Of a stretch of 64,000 nt of DNA, positions 1-11,433 are shown in pieces. The position numbers and the translations under genes are program-made. The stretch lies in the NCBI GenBank assembly GCA_963920765.1, contig OY987243.1:17360001-17424000 (forward strand), written 5' to 3'. Source of the stretch: Ulota crispa. Lineage: Eukaryota; Streptophyta; Bryopsida; Orthotrichales; Orthotrichaceae. Numbering within the stretch: position 1 is the stretch's first letter; each line of letters opens with the position of its first letter. Below the pieces are notes generated by a model that saw nothing but the letters and a program-made list of their open reading frames with translations, ran no database searches and was not told where the DNA came from.

Positions 1-134
1 ACAAAGATTCCTGCAAATTAACCACGGTCACCAACTTTCTACCCGCTAGAGTTCAGAAAAACGGGGGAGGAAAGTAACACTTGCAAAAACGCCAACAGCT
101 GTTCCATCTTCTTCTCTTTTTTGTGAAGGCAATA

Positions 135-553
135 GGGGTAAGCTTAGTCACAACACTTTCTTCGCTACCTGTGAAGAATGAGAACGCAAATGTGTTGTTT
201 TGTTGGTGGTTGCCTGAGTTTGTCTTTTGCTTGGCATGTGAAACTTTTCATTGTTCCATTTTTCTCCTCTGGAGGTGAAGAATGGAGTGGAGAATGAGTT
301 AGCGCGTGAACTTCTTACCATGGTGTGCTCGTTTTTCCCGCTTGTGAATTGCTTTTCACCCTTGCCCTCTTTGCTCCTCCAATTGCTGGCCGTGCCACCT
401 TTCTCTAAATAAACCAATCTCCATTCTCCGTCACCCACAGAAGTGGTGTCACACCTTCTTCCATGGAGAAGTGCTCCCATTGGCTCCTACTTTCACTCAG
501 CTCATTCTCAATCTCCATTCTTTTTTCATTCTATGAGAAGTCGTGACTAACCC
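135..553. mobile_element. MITE X, TA-flanked, GGG-ended
   Basis: A 419-bp non-coding element with imperfect terminal inverted repeats. The left end reads GGGGTAAGCTTAGTCACAAC and the right end is the complement of GGGTTAGTCACGAC. TA dinucleotides at 133-134 and 554-555 fit a TA target duplication, as in Tc1/mariner-type elements. The interior is richer in GC than the flanks and holds short open frames on both strands that look like nothing known. Bases 1-132 and 556-654 hold no recognisable gene. Confidence 0.5.
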
Positions 554-654
554 TAATATTGAGTTGAGTTTGATTGAAGGTTTGCAGCAGAAAAGACAAC
601 TCAAGGTCAAAAAGTGAGAGACTCTCGGACCAATGATCTTGCCTATTTTCATTC

Positions 655-1024
655 TTAACCCTTAAACGCCAAGGAGGACATTTTTAGTCATTTGGCTCAA
701 AAAAAACATTATGTATGACAAAAATAAATTGCTTTTCATCTGATTTTTTTTCTAGAAGTGACCATAAACACAGGCTCATCATGGAAGGCAAAAAACAACC
801 TCATCAAATATACTCATATTTTTAGGTAACCCAAATTGTGAAAAGATTCACAATCACGGTCTTAGGTCCCATATTGCCTTTCTTGCAATCTTCCTCAGGT
901 CAACATGTATTGTTGACTTTTGTAGTAGCTGGGCACTTGCCACACAAATGACAGCTTTGGAGTCACTCTAGAAGTCATTGTAGTTGGGTTGGTCACAGTG
1001 ACCAACCCGACATTTAAGGGTTAA
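655..1024. mobile_element. TTAA element A1 (piggyBac-like MITE)
   Basis: A 370-bp element bounded by TTAA at 655-658 and 1021-1024. The ends are CCCTTAAACGCCAAGG and, on the other strand, CCCTTAAATGTCGGG. Its core is shared with A2 (23403), A3 (23722) and A4 (38869), for example the stretch about surviving TTCATCTGATTTTT. No coding capacity. TTAA duplication plus ends starting CCC is the known signature of piggyBac elements; the family assignment is inference because no transposase is present. Confidence 0.7.
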
Positions 1025-1565
1025 CTTGTAAATGCCCAAGGCTTTTTTGAGCTTCTTGGACTTTCCATGAAACTGACAATCAACCAACCTTTTCATAAAT
1101 TTCATAAAAAGAAATTCAATTGTAACCGTACAAATTCAAATTAAACATGTTAAAGATTACAAGGAAACAAAAACCACAATAAAATCACTTATAGTTTGAA
1201 ATATTATAATGTTTGAACATGAGGGTATTAAAAATGCAAAAGTGACTTGAAGTCTTCCAATCCTCATTTCACATGTCAAATCTAAAAACTTGGTCACCAA
1301 ATAAATATGAGGGTTAACCCCTCACCACCCAAGGGGCCCAAAATTGCCCACCTCTACATATCCATTTGGAAAAGACTAACTTTCTAGAAGATTAATTTTA
1401 GTGGTTATTTTTTAAATTATTCTTGTTGAAGTCTTGTTTTAGTATCAAAAATCTGATTTTGAAAATGAATGATTATGATTTGTATATTCAAGATTTTGTG
1501 CAAGGGTGTCCATTGCAAATTTTCACTTTCTAGTGTTGAGAGCTCTTGGAAATGAGCCTCAAGTA

Positions 1566-2456
1566 CAGTTGGGTACAATAATCTTACAAATTTTTTTGCA
1601 GTGAAATTTCAGCCAACAATTCAACAACTTTAAGAAGCCATATCTTCCTCAAAAGTTGTTCAATTTTGAAACCGCAAATTGCATTGGAATCACACAAAAG
1701 AGTACTACATGATTTGATTTTAAAAAAATCAGAAATTTTACAAATGATAAAAAAAGTTTGGCTACTTCCTATATTGTGTCTACCATCTAGTACTTCCACC
1801 TCTTGCAGAAATCACCGCTTGAATTGATTGGGCATACTTGTAATAAGAGTTCTTAGTTGCTCCATGGATACCTCATCCCATACAACACCATATTAATTAA
1901 ACTGGGAAAAACAATACATTTTCGGACTTCCAAAGGATTAAGGTGATCACCTTAATTTGAGCTCCAACATTTTTTTTGGGTACATATGCCCTCACTTGAG
2001 AGGAGTAGTTTGGGAGGGAAAAAATCTTAGTGGCTCAGACTAAATTTGATACCTTCAAATCTGGTTTAAGGTAACTTTTTGGGTTTAAGGTGGAGTACAA
2101 AATGGGACCCTTGTTTTTCCCAATTTTAACTAATATGGTGTTATACTCTTTGAATGATGTGTAACCTTTGTCGCTTGTTCTTTGGCCGTTGGTGGTGGCG
2201 TAGCTCAATCAAATTCAAGCGGTGATTTTGGCAAGAGGTGGAAGTATACTATATAGGAAGTAGCCCAATTTTTTTTATCATTTATAAAATTTCAGATTTT
2301 TTTTTATCAAATCATGTAGCACCCTTCAGTAGTATTCCAACACAATTTTTGATTTCAAAAACGGACAATTTTTGAGGAAGTTATGACCTTCGGAAGGTCC
2401 TAAAGTTGGATGAAGTTATACTGGAAAAAAATTCATAAGTTTATTGTACCCGACTG
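1566..2456. mobile_element. Mariner-like foldback Y, nested in C1
   Basis: An 891-bp element with TA at 1564-1565 and 2457-2458. The ends are CAGTTGGGTACAATAA and, inverted, CAGTCGGGTACAATAA. The arms stay complementary for roughly 250 bp, for example the shared CTACATGATTTGAT and CTTCCACCTCTTGC. CAGT-starting ends plus a TA duplication are typical of Tc1/mariner. It is non-coding. B1 has TACACTAGAGCTTGG uninterrupted at the matching place. D1 lies in its loop. Confidence 0.7.
1884..2142. mobile_element. MITE D1, nested in Y
   Basis: A 259-bp element with ends AACACCATATTA and TAATATGGTGTT; inner arms add TGGGAAAAACAA versus TTGTTTTTCCCA. A 4-bp duplication ATAC flanks it (1880-1883 and 2143-2146). 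Two more copies lie at 26656-26892 and 33729-33845. The superfamily is not assigned. This is the innermost layer of a four-deep nest (B2, C1, Y, D1). Confidence 0.6.
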
Positions 2457-2996
2457 TACACTAGAACTTGGAGAAACAATCATATTAGAAACTTAATTTA
2501 AAAAGTTGTAGAGTAGATTTTAAGAAGCCGTAAATTGATTAGGGTTACACATGTTGTACTTTACATACTTGTAATTTTTTTTTTATATCCTCAATTTTAA
2601 ATTTGAGATGTGAAAAGAGGATTGAAAGACTTCATATCACTTTCACAGTTTTAGCACCCCCATGATCAAATCTTATAATCTTTCAATCCATAAGTGATAT
2701 TTTTATGTTTTCTTTTCCCATGTGATCTCTAACATATCTAGTTTGAATTTGTATGGTTACAATCTAAATAAATTGATGCAACTTATCAAAATGTTGCCAT
2801 TTTGTTCATCCAAAAGCATATTCTGAGATACCCCAAAAAGTCCATGGGCGGTGAGGGTTAAAGTCATTACATGTCTAACTATAATCAATTTACGATTTTC
2901 AAAATCTACTCTTATGTTTTTTTAAATAGATTTCAAATGTGGATTTTTCTCCAAACTCTAATATATATGAGGCTCATTTTCAAGATCTTTCAACAC

Positions 2997-3196
2997 NNNN
3001 NNNNNNNNNNNNNNNNNNNNNNNNNNNNNNNNNNNNNNNNNNNNNNNNNNNNNNNNNNNNNNNNNNNNNNNNNNNNNNNNNNNNNNNNNNNNNNNNNNNN
3101 NNNNNNNNNNNNNNNNNNNNNNNNNNNNNNNNNNNNNNNNNNNNNNNNNNNNNNNNNNNNNNNNNNNNNNNNNNNNNNNNNNNNNNNNNNNNNNNN
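2997..3196. other. Assembly gap, 200 N
   Basis: A run of exactly 200 N, which suggests a placeholder of unknown true size. It removes the right half of B2. Open frames spanning it are artefacts. Confidence 0.99.
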
Positions 3197-3430
3197 AAGG
3201 AGAAAGAAAACCCATCACGAATTTCACGACGACAAAGGAGTGTGGCAATTTGGCATGAATTACAATATCATCTATGACTTTACCATTAGTTTAGCATTTG
3301 TTTCCCCATCTGCATGGGCTGTACTTGGGGAACAGTGCAGACAATCAGGGTGTGGCTTGTGCTCGCATCTATTTGCCAAGTTGTATTGTAGGGCCGCTTT
3401 ACACTGGGAGTCAAGATTATGAAAATTTGG

Positions 3431-3569
3431 GCCCATATCAACCAAAATTCTAATCCAAATGGTCTCGAGCAGGGTTTTTTTTCTTTCTTTCAATGGTTGA
3501 GCCCATATCAACCAAAATTCTAATCCAAATGGTCTCGAGCAGGGTTTTTTTCTTTCTTTCAGTGGTTGA
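3431..3569. repeat. Tandem duplication, 70-bp unit, two copies
   Basis: GCCCATATCAACCAAAATTC begins at 3431 and again at 3501. The copies differ by about two positions in the T/C-rich tail. Upstream, 3391-3410 (GGGCCGCTTTACACTGGGAG) resembles the end of element U (34709), so part of a U-like element may lie here. The rest of 3197-4457 shows no gene or clear repeat. Confidence 0.85.
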
Positions 3570-4457
3570 GCAACCCACACCTAACAATGCAAGCATATAA
3601 CAGAAATTTGGATAGAATTGGATAAAATCAACAACATGTGCACGCTCATTCATAGCTTATACTAATATTACTAAATTTTATCCAAAAGCCAGAGAATCTA
3701 GTGTTTGTTGAGGGAGTCATCTGGCAATTTCATCCATCTTTTCACCAAAGTTTTACATTGTAATGTTAGCCAGTGCCCAATTGAGGTAAGATTTAGTCAA
3801 ATTTTTGTTAGAAAAAAAAACCATGATTTTAAGCAAGGCCTCAAGCATCCATTATAATAAGAGTATAACATGGTCAATTCCTTTTCAAGTAAAACCTTTG
3901 AGGCTAGAAAGTTGAGGTTGTCAGTGCAAAGATTGAAAATTTTAGGAGAAAATGGACAAAAAACTCAGAATCAAGTAGAATTGTTCATATTTTTATTCCA
4001 TACTACAATATTGACTATCTCAAAAGAACGTGTTTTCTTCAATATTAGATCATAAAATCTAATAATGACCCCAAAATAGGCTTCTCATTTTTGGAAAACC
4101 TAATTTTTGAAAACGGGGTTGCATCAAATCTTGTTTTTTAAATATTGAAATATGCTCTAAAAATTGGCATGACTCCTATTGGAAAGACCTTGGATTTAAT
4201 TTTATGTAATTAACCAATGAGAGATTAGCGTTGGAACTATAGTTAGTCTCAAAATACTGATTAGCTTCATTGTTACTATGACATTCTTCAGTTTTTATCA
4301 TATTTTTTATAAACCTGACCATAGGAACTCTTATTGAGCATATTCAAGTATATAACTGTAAAACTCCTTATCAAAAGTCCTTACCAATTGCATGCTCATA
4401 ACGCTTAAACTTCAAAATTAAGTTTATTGTGGCCATTCCAAAAGGTGAAGTTTTTCT

Positions 4458-4688
4458 TTAAACCCTAAAAAGCACATTGTCCGTACATGGGGACAAATTG
4501 AATCTTGGGCAGCTCACTACTTGGTAGAGTTTTTATTTTATTTCTTTGAAAATTTTAAACAGCATATGCTTAAGGAGTAGTTTGGGCAATTTGGGCATCT
4601 TTGGAGAATCTTATGCTAAAATTTTCATCAACTTTTGAAATTTGACAAGTATGTAACTAAAAAAACATGGTGTACAATTGTCAAAAAG

Positions 4689-4722
<34 letters not shown>

Positions 4723-5323
4723 TACATCACATTTTGAAAGGAGTCAAACTTTGTTAATTATGTTTGGGCAATTTCAAGGGAAAAAAAATCCTCTAACTTC
4801 AAGCCCTATTATCTTTCAATTTATAAATCTTGAAACTTCCTTTCACATATTCCAAATGTTTTTCTCTAGCATTTTCCATTCAGATTTCAAATAAAAGACT
4901 TTCTCATTGCACAAGAAATCATGAGAATGACTAATGTATTGCTAATTCACTAAACCTCCTTGCATTGCAAGATGATATAAGATAAGTTAGATTCTCACAT
5001 ATGCATCTGAAAATTTTCATGAGTGAACCTAACATCATATATTTGTGAATGGTCAAAAAGCTCATTTTTGTGTAGAGCAAGGCTCAAAGTGTGTTGACCT
5101 TGTTTTGCAAGTGAAAAAAAAATTGTTTTTCTCACTTCAAACATTATAATCTTACAAACCACGCAATCAAATGGGCTGAATTTTGTTTGCGCACATTCAT
5201 TTATCTAATTTACACACTTTTGTACAATTTCAGAGAAAAAAAAATTTATTTTAAATTTTGGGCAATGCACTAAAAGTTGGCAATTTCTGAGATTTTTTCT
5301 CAAAAAGGTCCTTTAGGGGTTAA
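4458..5323. mobile_element. TTAA element, diverged family E member (E8)
   Basis: The left end at 4458 reads TTAAACCCTAAAAAGCAC (one extra A) and the right end at 5309-5323 reads TCCTTTAGGGGTTAA. Internal phrases such as ATTGTCCGTACATGGGGACA and GGGCAGCTCAC recall family E, but the copy is much more diverged than E1-E6. A 33-base poly-A run sits inside at about 4688-4718. Non-coding. Confidence 0.5.
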
Positions 5324-6070
5324 CACATATTGACTTCATTCACAAGGATCATTGAATGATTGAGAAAAAGGGCAGATGATTCATAGGATGAGAACAAACA
5401 TGCAAACATGCTAGAAACTCACAAGGAACTTACCAAAATCCTTTGTTTGAGTATGCCTAAAGCATTAGCATACTAGAAAAAAATACATTTGTCTTTGAAT
5501 CTCAATGGCTATTAAAGATTTTGTTTCTTAAGTTTTCCTTTGATGATTGTCAATAAAGCAAAAAAATCAATTTATCAATTTAGGGTTTTTATTATCATTG
5601 ATAGATGCCTTTAAGTTTTGATTTACAAATAGTCTTGGTGTAGTTGAATTCTCAACTCATATTTGTAATGCAAGCCCATGTAGGACGTACTTTTTGTCTC
5701 CATTGGCCATGAAAACATGTAGAAACATGCCTAACATGCTTTAGACCATGTTAGATTAATATATTGTGTATTATATAATGCAAAATATGTCCACAACGAG
5801 CAATCAAAGAGACTTGAATTTTTCAAATAAGAGTCAAAAAAACAAATTTTGACTCGTTTCAAATGATCATATCTCTTGATTCGTAAAGTCAAAATTTATT
5901 AAATTCTTACCACAGCTTTTACATAAATCTAATGTAAGACCCTATGATTAGTATTTTTTTAGTACTCTTTGAGAAAAGAAAAATGGGCTTGGGCCTGTAG
6001 GAGTGGAATGCATGTTAAAGGGGGAATGAAAAAACCAACACACACACAAATTAATATTTTATGGAATAAA
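5324..6070. other. Gene-free AT-rich spacer
   Basis: No coding frame, tRNA or clear element boundary is visible; only short AT-rich open frames. It may be decayed transposon sequence. Confidence 0.5.
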
Positions 6071-6082
6071 CAAATTGTATTA

Positions 6083-6933
6083 TGGCCTCCAAGCTAGTTC
6101 GTTCACCCTAATTTACTCTTTAAAATTTTTGGTATTTTATAAAATAAAATTAGCATTTAAAATCTTGTACCATTCTATTTTAATTCTTACTCAATCACAA
6201 TCAAGCATATTATATTTTGAGTTTCAAAAAACCAAAATCTTATTTTTAGTGGATTGCTTTACATAATATTAATGGTTTTACATGATAAATGATTAAAAAA
6301 AATTGGTAATGAATTTTGAGATTTGATTGCATGGATGCATAGGAAACATCCACATACATATCTTTTCTTCTAACAAGCATCTCCAAAAAAAAAAATCCTT
6401 CTATGTAGAGATGAAGCAATTACAACCAAATCTTGTAAATTAGATATTTCTTCATGGTAATCAAATTTTTTTGTTTGACTTATACAATATAGTTGGGTTT
6501 GAATCTTTGAGCATAATGATATGGTTATTTTGCCAAAAATTAGTTAAAATACATAAATTTCTATTTTACAAAATTTGGTCATGATCACTCCAATGTTAAA
6601 ATCTACATAGATAGAATTGTAATTTTTTTGGAGATGCTTTTTAGAAGAAAAGATGTGTATGTGGATGTTTCCTATGCATCCACGCAATCAAATCTCAAAA
6701 ATTTATTACCAATCTTTTTAATCATTTATCATGTAAAACCATTAATATTATGTAAAGCAATTCACCAAAAATAGGATTTTGGTTTTTTGAAACTCAAAAT
6801 ATGATATGTTTGATTGGGATTGAGTAAGAATTAAAATAGAATGGTACAAGATTTTAAAATGCTAATTTTATTTTATAAAATACCAAAAATTTTGAAGCGT
6901 AAAACAGGGTGAATGAAACTAGCTTGGAGGCCA
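6083..6933. mobile_element. Long-arm foldback element M0
   Basis: An 851-bp element whose two halves are inverted copies for about 350 bp. The ends are TGGCCTCCAAGCTAGTTC and, inverted, TGGCCTCCAAGCTAGTTTC, with TA at 6081-6082 and 6934-6935. Complementarity may extend a few bases further out. The central 150 bp are shared with M1 (19555-21339), although the outer arms differ. It is non-coding and could fold into a long hairpin if transcribed. Confidence 0.65.
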
Positions 6934-6935
6934 TA

Positions 6936-7657
6936 GTACAATAATTCATTTACGTAATAACATAAAACTACTGTTTTCATTGTAAGGCATCTCAGCTTAC
7001 TCGGTCTCTAGGGTTTCTCTACTTATAAAATCAATGAAGGCTGGGTTTCCTCTTTCTTTACTTTTCTCTTTTTGTAAAGCTCTTCTTGTGAAAGATCAAG
7101 AAAGAAAATTAAGTGCAACCAAAAGAAGTACAACTCCTCATTGGTATCTAAGTTTGACCTTATGAGCTTTTCCCAAGTCTGGAACTTTTCAAAAGTAGAT
7201 GTAAGCTTACTTAAAATACACCGTAACTCTAACAAAGCCTTACTTTTGTGAAGAGGTACTTTACTTGGGAATAATTGTATGGGAGTGTTGGACCATCTTT
7301 GATCTCATTGGTCTCTAAGTTGATTTTGTACTCCCCTGGTTGACTCACCCATGCATGAATCTAAACTATGTAATCATGCTTAGAAACATGGTAATTAAGA
7401 TACTTTGAAATTTAACTTGCTGATACAAGTCTACATCACCAATGTACTACTACTTGGAAATAATCAACTCATTTCATTAAAGTATCTTTGAAAACTTTAA
7501 TGTAGATTGCCATACTTTTATGTTATGAAATTCCTCTACACTTCGTGGTCATTTAGGCTTGAAGTTGTCCCAAGACATTTCTTTCTAAAACAATACTAAA
7601 ACTTTAATATTTTTTTAACATTTTGATAAGAAATTCCCTAAAATCTCTTATGTGATT
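6936..7657. other. Gene-free spacer
   Basis: AT-rich sequence with no supported gene, RNA or repeat. Base composition matches the surrounding decayed repeats. Confidence 0.45.
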
Positions 7658-7659
7658 TA

Positions 7660-7783
7660 GGGTATGTTCACACTTAGTGTTAAGAATGGTAGTAGCAAAG
7701 GAAAATTAGATACATTTGGACACACTTTTAGACTGCATTCATATTGCTAATATTCCTCCTAACACCCAAGTGTGAACATATCC
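7660..7783 (+). mobile_element. MITE R1, 124 bp
   Basis: The ends are GGGTATGTTCACACTTAG and, inverted, GGATATGTTCACACTTGG, with TA on both sides (7658-7659, 7784-7785). A second copy in opposite orientation lies inside the gene island at 56131-56253 with the same interior (AAAGGAAAATTAGAT). Non-coding, TA-duplicating, Tc1/mariner-type by inference. Confidence 0.7.
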
Positions 7784-8246
7784 TAACATACTCAAGTATG
7801 TATCTCTCAAATTTATTATTTTGAAAGTTGGCCAATTGTAACATATTACTGCTTAAATTTTAAAGGCATTTTTTTTTCATAAACATTAACTCAACTCGAG
7901 GTTTCAACTCTTGAAAAAATTAGTAAAGAGTAGTAATCCTACAATTTGAGAGAATGTTTTATTTATTACTTTTGAAAAATGCATCTTTCAAGCACATAAA
8001 TTAATACTAAGTATATATACGCCGTATTTATTATTGGAAAATTTACATAGGACGGGGAAATAAAATGACACCAAGCACCACATCACCAACAACTTAATTC
8101 TTTTTTCAGAATGTTGTTGGAAATGGTCAAAATATTGCAATAGGTGGTTTAGACTTATTTTTTTCTCATTTTCTCATTTTTTCATTTAAAAAAATAATCT
8201 AAAGCTGTTGATAATTGAGTTAAAGTTAGAACTTGAATGAGTAATA

Positions 8247-8561
8247 AGGTATGTACACCCATAAGCGTCAAACTAAAAGTTTTTGAACATGATGAGTATC
8301 AATAAACAACTAGCAAATTATAGGATCCTATTGGGAATAGAAAAATAATGAGTTTGCACTTTCAAATGTATCATTTGGATACTGTGAGAATAAGTTGTGA
8401 ATTTTTAAAAAGTAAACTGCCATTGCACCCATAACCATTATTAAGATTTCATGTTCACATGTTGTACATCCCTATCATTACATCTATTCACTTCCACATA
8501 TTTTTCAAGATTTTAGGGGTGAAGATTATGTGGATAGTGGTGCTTATGGGTATACATACCT
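8247..8561. mobile_element. AGGT-ended element I1
   Basis: A 315-bp element with ends AGGTATGTACACCCATAAGC and, inverted, AGGTATGTATACCCATAAGC, and TA at 8245-8246 and 8562-8563. It is the short, uninterrupted copy of the large composite I2 (19091-22734) and so serves as its empty-site control: GAATTTTTAAAAAG here versus the L1 insertion there, and TTGTACATCCC here versus the M1 insertion there. Confidence 0.75.
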
Positions 8562-8704
8562 TATTAGGAAGAGGTGCCAAGATTGCTAGCAAAACAAAGC
8601 ACTTCATCAATCAAAGGAATTAACATTGGAATATGTTTATATACATATAGGTCAATGTAATTAAGTCCCTAGTTTGTTTTGAAGACAAAGATTTTGTTTC
8701 TTGC

Positions 8705-9650
8705 TTAACCCATAAAGGACCATTGTCCCTTCAGGGTACAAATGGGATTTCGGGCATGTATCTTTGGATAAGCTACTTTGTGTGATTTTTTGAAACTCTT
8801 ATTGAAAGTGTGGAATTCAAAGATCTACGTGGGCATCTAGTTTTTTCTTCATTTGGACATCTGACAAAGAAGCTATGCAAGAGTTTATCCAAGCTAGGGG
8901 AGGAGAGGCAGTTCACGCAACCCAAAAAACTTCTTTAAAATTTACATTTTCTAAAAATAACAATTTGGAATTGGTTCTTTATAGTTTTTTACACAAGGGA
9001 AGCTTTGAATCATTCAATTTTAATCAATGACATGAAATTTATGAAGAGTTTTTGTTTGCAGGCGGTCATGGATTCTCTACTCTAAAATAAACTTCAAAGT
9101 CCTTTGTTTTACTCAATTTCCAATATTTTGGGAAAAACAATTAAACCAAAGGAAGTACATTGCTTATCACAACATCATAACCATTGGGATTTGAATTTTT
9201 CATTTCAATAATTAAATTCTTTTATCAACTTAGTGTTTTAATTCATTCTCTACTTCTTTTTACTTAATATTTTTTCACATGTGTTATATAGTTCCAGTTG
9301 ATTTGAAAATTCTCCCACATATACCTAACTGGATCTCCTACATGGAAAATTAAAAGCACAACTTTGGGTAGAGCAATCTTTTTCATGTACAAGAGGTCAA
9401 AGGCTTCTAAAACTTACTGAAAGCAAGGAAAAAAACCTTTTCCCTTCATTTCAGATGTAAATATCTCCCTCCTCTCCATCTAGAATGAGCTGATTTTTTC
9501 CCCACAAGTACCTCTTCTAGTCTAAGGCAATTTCCTAAGATTGGATTTCCAAAAAATAAAAAAAATAAATTCACCTCATTACTCATACCCTAGAAGTGGC
9601 ATTTTTAAGTGATTTCGGCAGAAAAGAGGGCTTGGTCCTTGAGGGGTTAA
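8705..9650 (+). mobile_element. TTAA element E1
   Basis: A 946-bp family E element between TTAA at 8705-8708 and 9647-9650. The ends are CCCATAAAGGACCATTGTCC and, inverted, CCCCTCAAGGACCAAGCCC. The first 780 bp or so are almost identical to E2 (24225); I counted about five substitutions. The last 150 bp differ far more. No open frame of note, so non-autonomous. Confidence 0.8.
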
Positions 9651-10233
9651 TATTTAAAGGATTGAAATCACTGTGCGTTTTGCAGAATAAGTGGAATGAG
9701 TTTACATAAACCCAAGTGCTTTGAAATTTTTGAAATTGTCACTCTTTATGTATGTAATAAGGTAGAATATCATAGTGCAAACCAATTTTTTGTGTCACTT
9801 TTTGATTAAAATATGACTACTGACTCTCAATTTCAAGCTGTGCTTAGCTTTGGTGTAAAATTGCGATTTCCAACTAGACTATAACCCCTAAAATTCCTTT
9901 GAGTTTACATGCTGAAATGGCTTGAATTTGACCTCTCTCAATAAAATGATTAGTGGGTCAAATTTTTGAATTATTTTCATTAATTTAATTGTAAGATCTA
10001 TTTGTCGCTTACTTATGTAAACTCTCTTAATTTCAGATTTTGGAAGGGCATACTTCATTAACTTAGAATATGAAATTCAAAGTAGGGTCAATTTTTTTTT
10101 GAAGCTTGCCTAAGGTGTCAATGTTTTTTTTTGGTCATCCAAAATGATGTCTATCACTTTATGAGTTTTTGTGCAATTTAAGTGTTTTGTAAAGCATGAA
10201 GTTGGCTATATGCCTTACAAATTTCATGATCAC
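9651..10233. other. Gene-free spacer
   Basis: AT-rich sequence without a supported gene. Nothing recognisable beyond short T-runs. Confidence 0.45.
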
Positions 10234-10467
10234 TTAACCCTTAAACAATCAAGAGGCCCTTAACGAGCAATACAATATGGGGCATTTTTCTTGTATTTGG
10301 AATGGATCCATACCTCTACTACATTTGAGATCAATAAAGAAGTTGGAGAATAGATCAATACGGTTCTAGTGAGCTATTTGAGATCCCAAATTAAAATTTC
10401 TTATTGGTAGCAAATGACAATCATACATCACCATATATACTATACCCTATGGTTACTCAAGGGTTAA
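10234..10467 (-). mobile_element. TTAA element G2
   Basis: A 234-bp element between TTAA at 10234-10237 and 10464-10467, ends CCCTTAAACAATCAAGAGG and, inverted, CCCTTGAGTAACCATAGGG. The core (AATACAATATGGGG and GGAATGGATCCA) is shared with G1 (25397) and with G3 (27269), which lies in the opposite orientation. Non-coding. Confidence 0.75.
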
Positions 10468-11020
10468 TGCACAAAACACAATGAAAAAAAATTGGAAGCT
10501 GGAACTGCTTTGTTGAAACTAAGGAAACTTCATGGGAGAGATTCTTATACAAATTAATCTCAATTACAAAAAATTTGTTGTGTAAACCTAAAACATCATG
10601 TTGAGCACTTGCCAAAGTAATTTAATTTAACATTAAAAAGTAATATAGAAGATACTACATAGTCAAGGAGAGTTGACAACAAATTTTGTCCATGGACCAA
10701 CCCATTGTAAAGTGCTTTTGAACAATTTGTGGGCAACACCCTCCTTCAATCCTTTTGAATTTGTTATTTTTTAAGATGACTAAATTGACACCAAAATCAC
10801 ATATGGTACAGTATCTTGCTTTAAAATCATTCAATTCCACAGTTTTTTGGGAAAAATGCAAGCTTTTCAATATAAACACATACATCCTTATTTTCACAAT
10901 CTTACTTGAAGTATTTACACAGGAAATGCTTGCCCACCAAATACCCAAGTGAGCTTCTGGGTCCCTAAGGGGATGAATTAGCTTTTGAAAATCAGTATCT
11001 CTTGAGTACAACAAAATCAT

Positions 11021-11431
11021 CTAACCCTTTAACGATTGTGGTCGATTCAAGGGTGGACAATCCTTTGTAGGCCATTTGGGGGAAAATTTTAAAACTACTG
11101 AATACAGATGTCTACCAAAGATATAACCGTACAGATGGAAGTATTTTGCGGGTTTAGTGTTATGCATCATGAATTATGCTCACTCTTAAGTTGTTATGGC
11201 CATCTATTTGCATTCATTGGTGTATTTTCAGCTGGTACTCTTTTAGTTTTTTCAACCCTCTGGTCACATGCCACCTCAAATTGGCTTGGTTATTGTCCTA
11301 AACTCTTCCCTTCCCAACTCCCTAGATACGTCCCCTTTGATTAATCACCATATTCATTGCCATTCTCATCCTACACACAAAAAAAGGGCCGGATTGACCA
11401 CAAAATGGTTGATTGGTCGTTAAAGGGTTAA
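11021..11431. mobile_element. TTAA element O1
   Basis: A 411-bp element. The left end CCCTTTAACGATTGTGG follows CTAA (11021-11024, one mismatch to TTAA); the right end is the inverse of CCCTTTAACGACCAATC followed by TTAA (11428-11431). Only AG... two bases separate it from P1 (11434). It spans a short open frame of 78 codons that resembles nothing known. 10468-11020 before it is gene-free. Confidence 0.65.
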
Positions 11432-11433
11432 GT

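Larger units (their letters stand above)
1314..2861. mobile_element. TTAA element C1, nested in B2
   Basis: Bounded by TTAA at 1314-1317 and 2858-2861 with ends CCCCTCACCACCC and, inverted, CCCTCACCGCCC. Its outer parts (about 1430-1560 and 2460-2830) are related to family B internal sequence, but the terminal repeats differ. It carries the mariner-like element Y (1566-2456), which in turn carries D1. The insertion into B2 duplicated TTAA, as shown by alignment with B1. Confidence 0.75.
1021..2996. mobile_element. TTAA element B2, interrupted and cut by gap
   Basis: It starts at the same TTAA that closes A1 and continues with TGTAAATGCCCAAGGC, matching the inverted end of the complete copy B1 (29951-30602). 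The match runs along 1021-1313, stops at the insertion C1 (1314-2861), and resumes at 2862 (ATGTCTAACTATAATCAATT) until the assembly gap. B1 has no insertion at this point, so B1 is the empty-site control. The right end lies in or beyond the gap. Confidence 0.75.

Noticed and set aside
2871-3422. Open frames of 96-183 codons spanning the N run
   Set aside because: Most of their length is undetermined sequence; the remainder is element B2 and unrelated flank.
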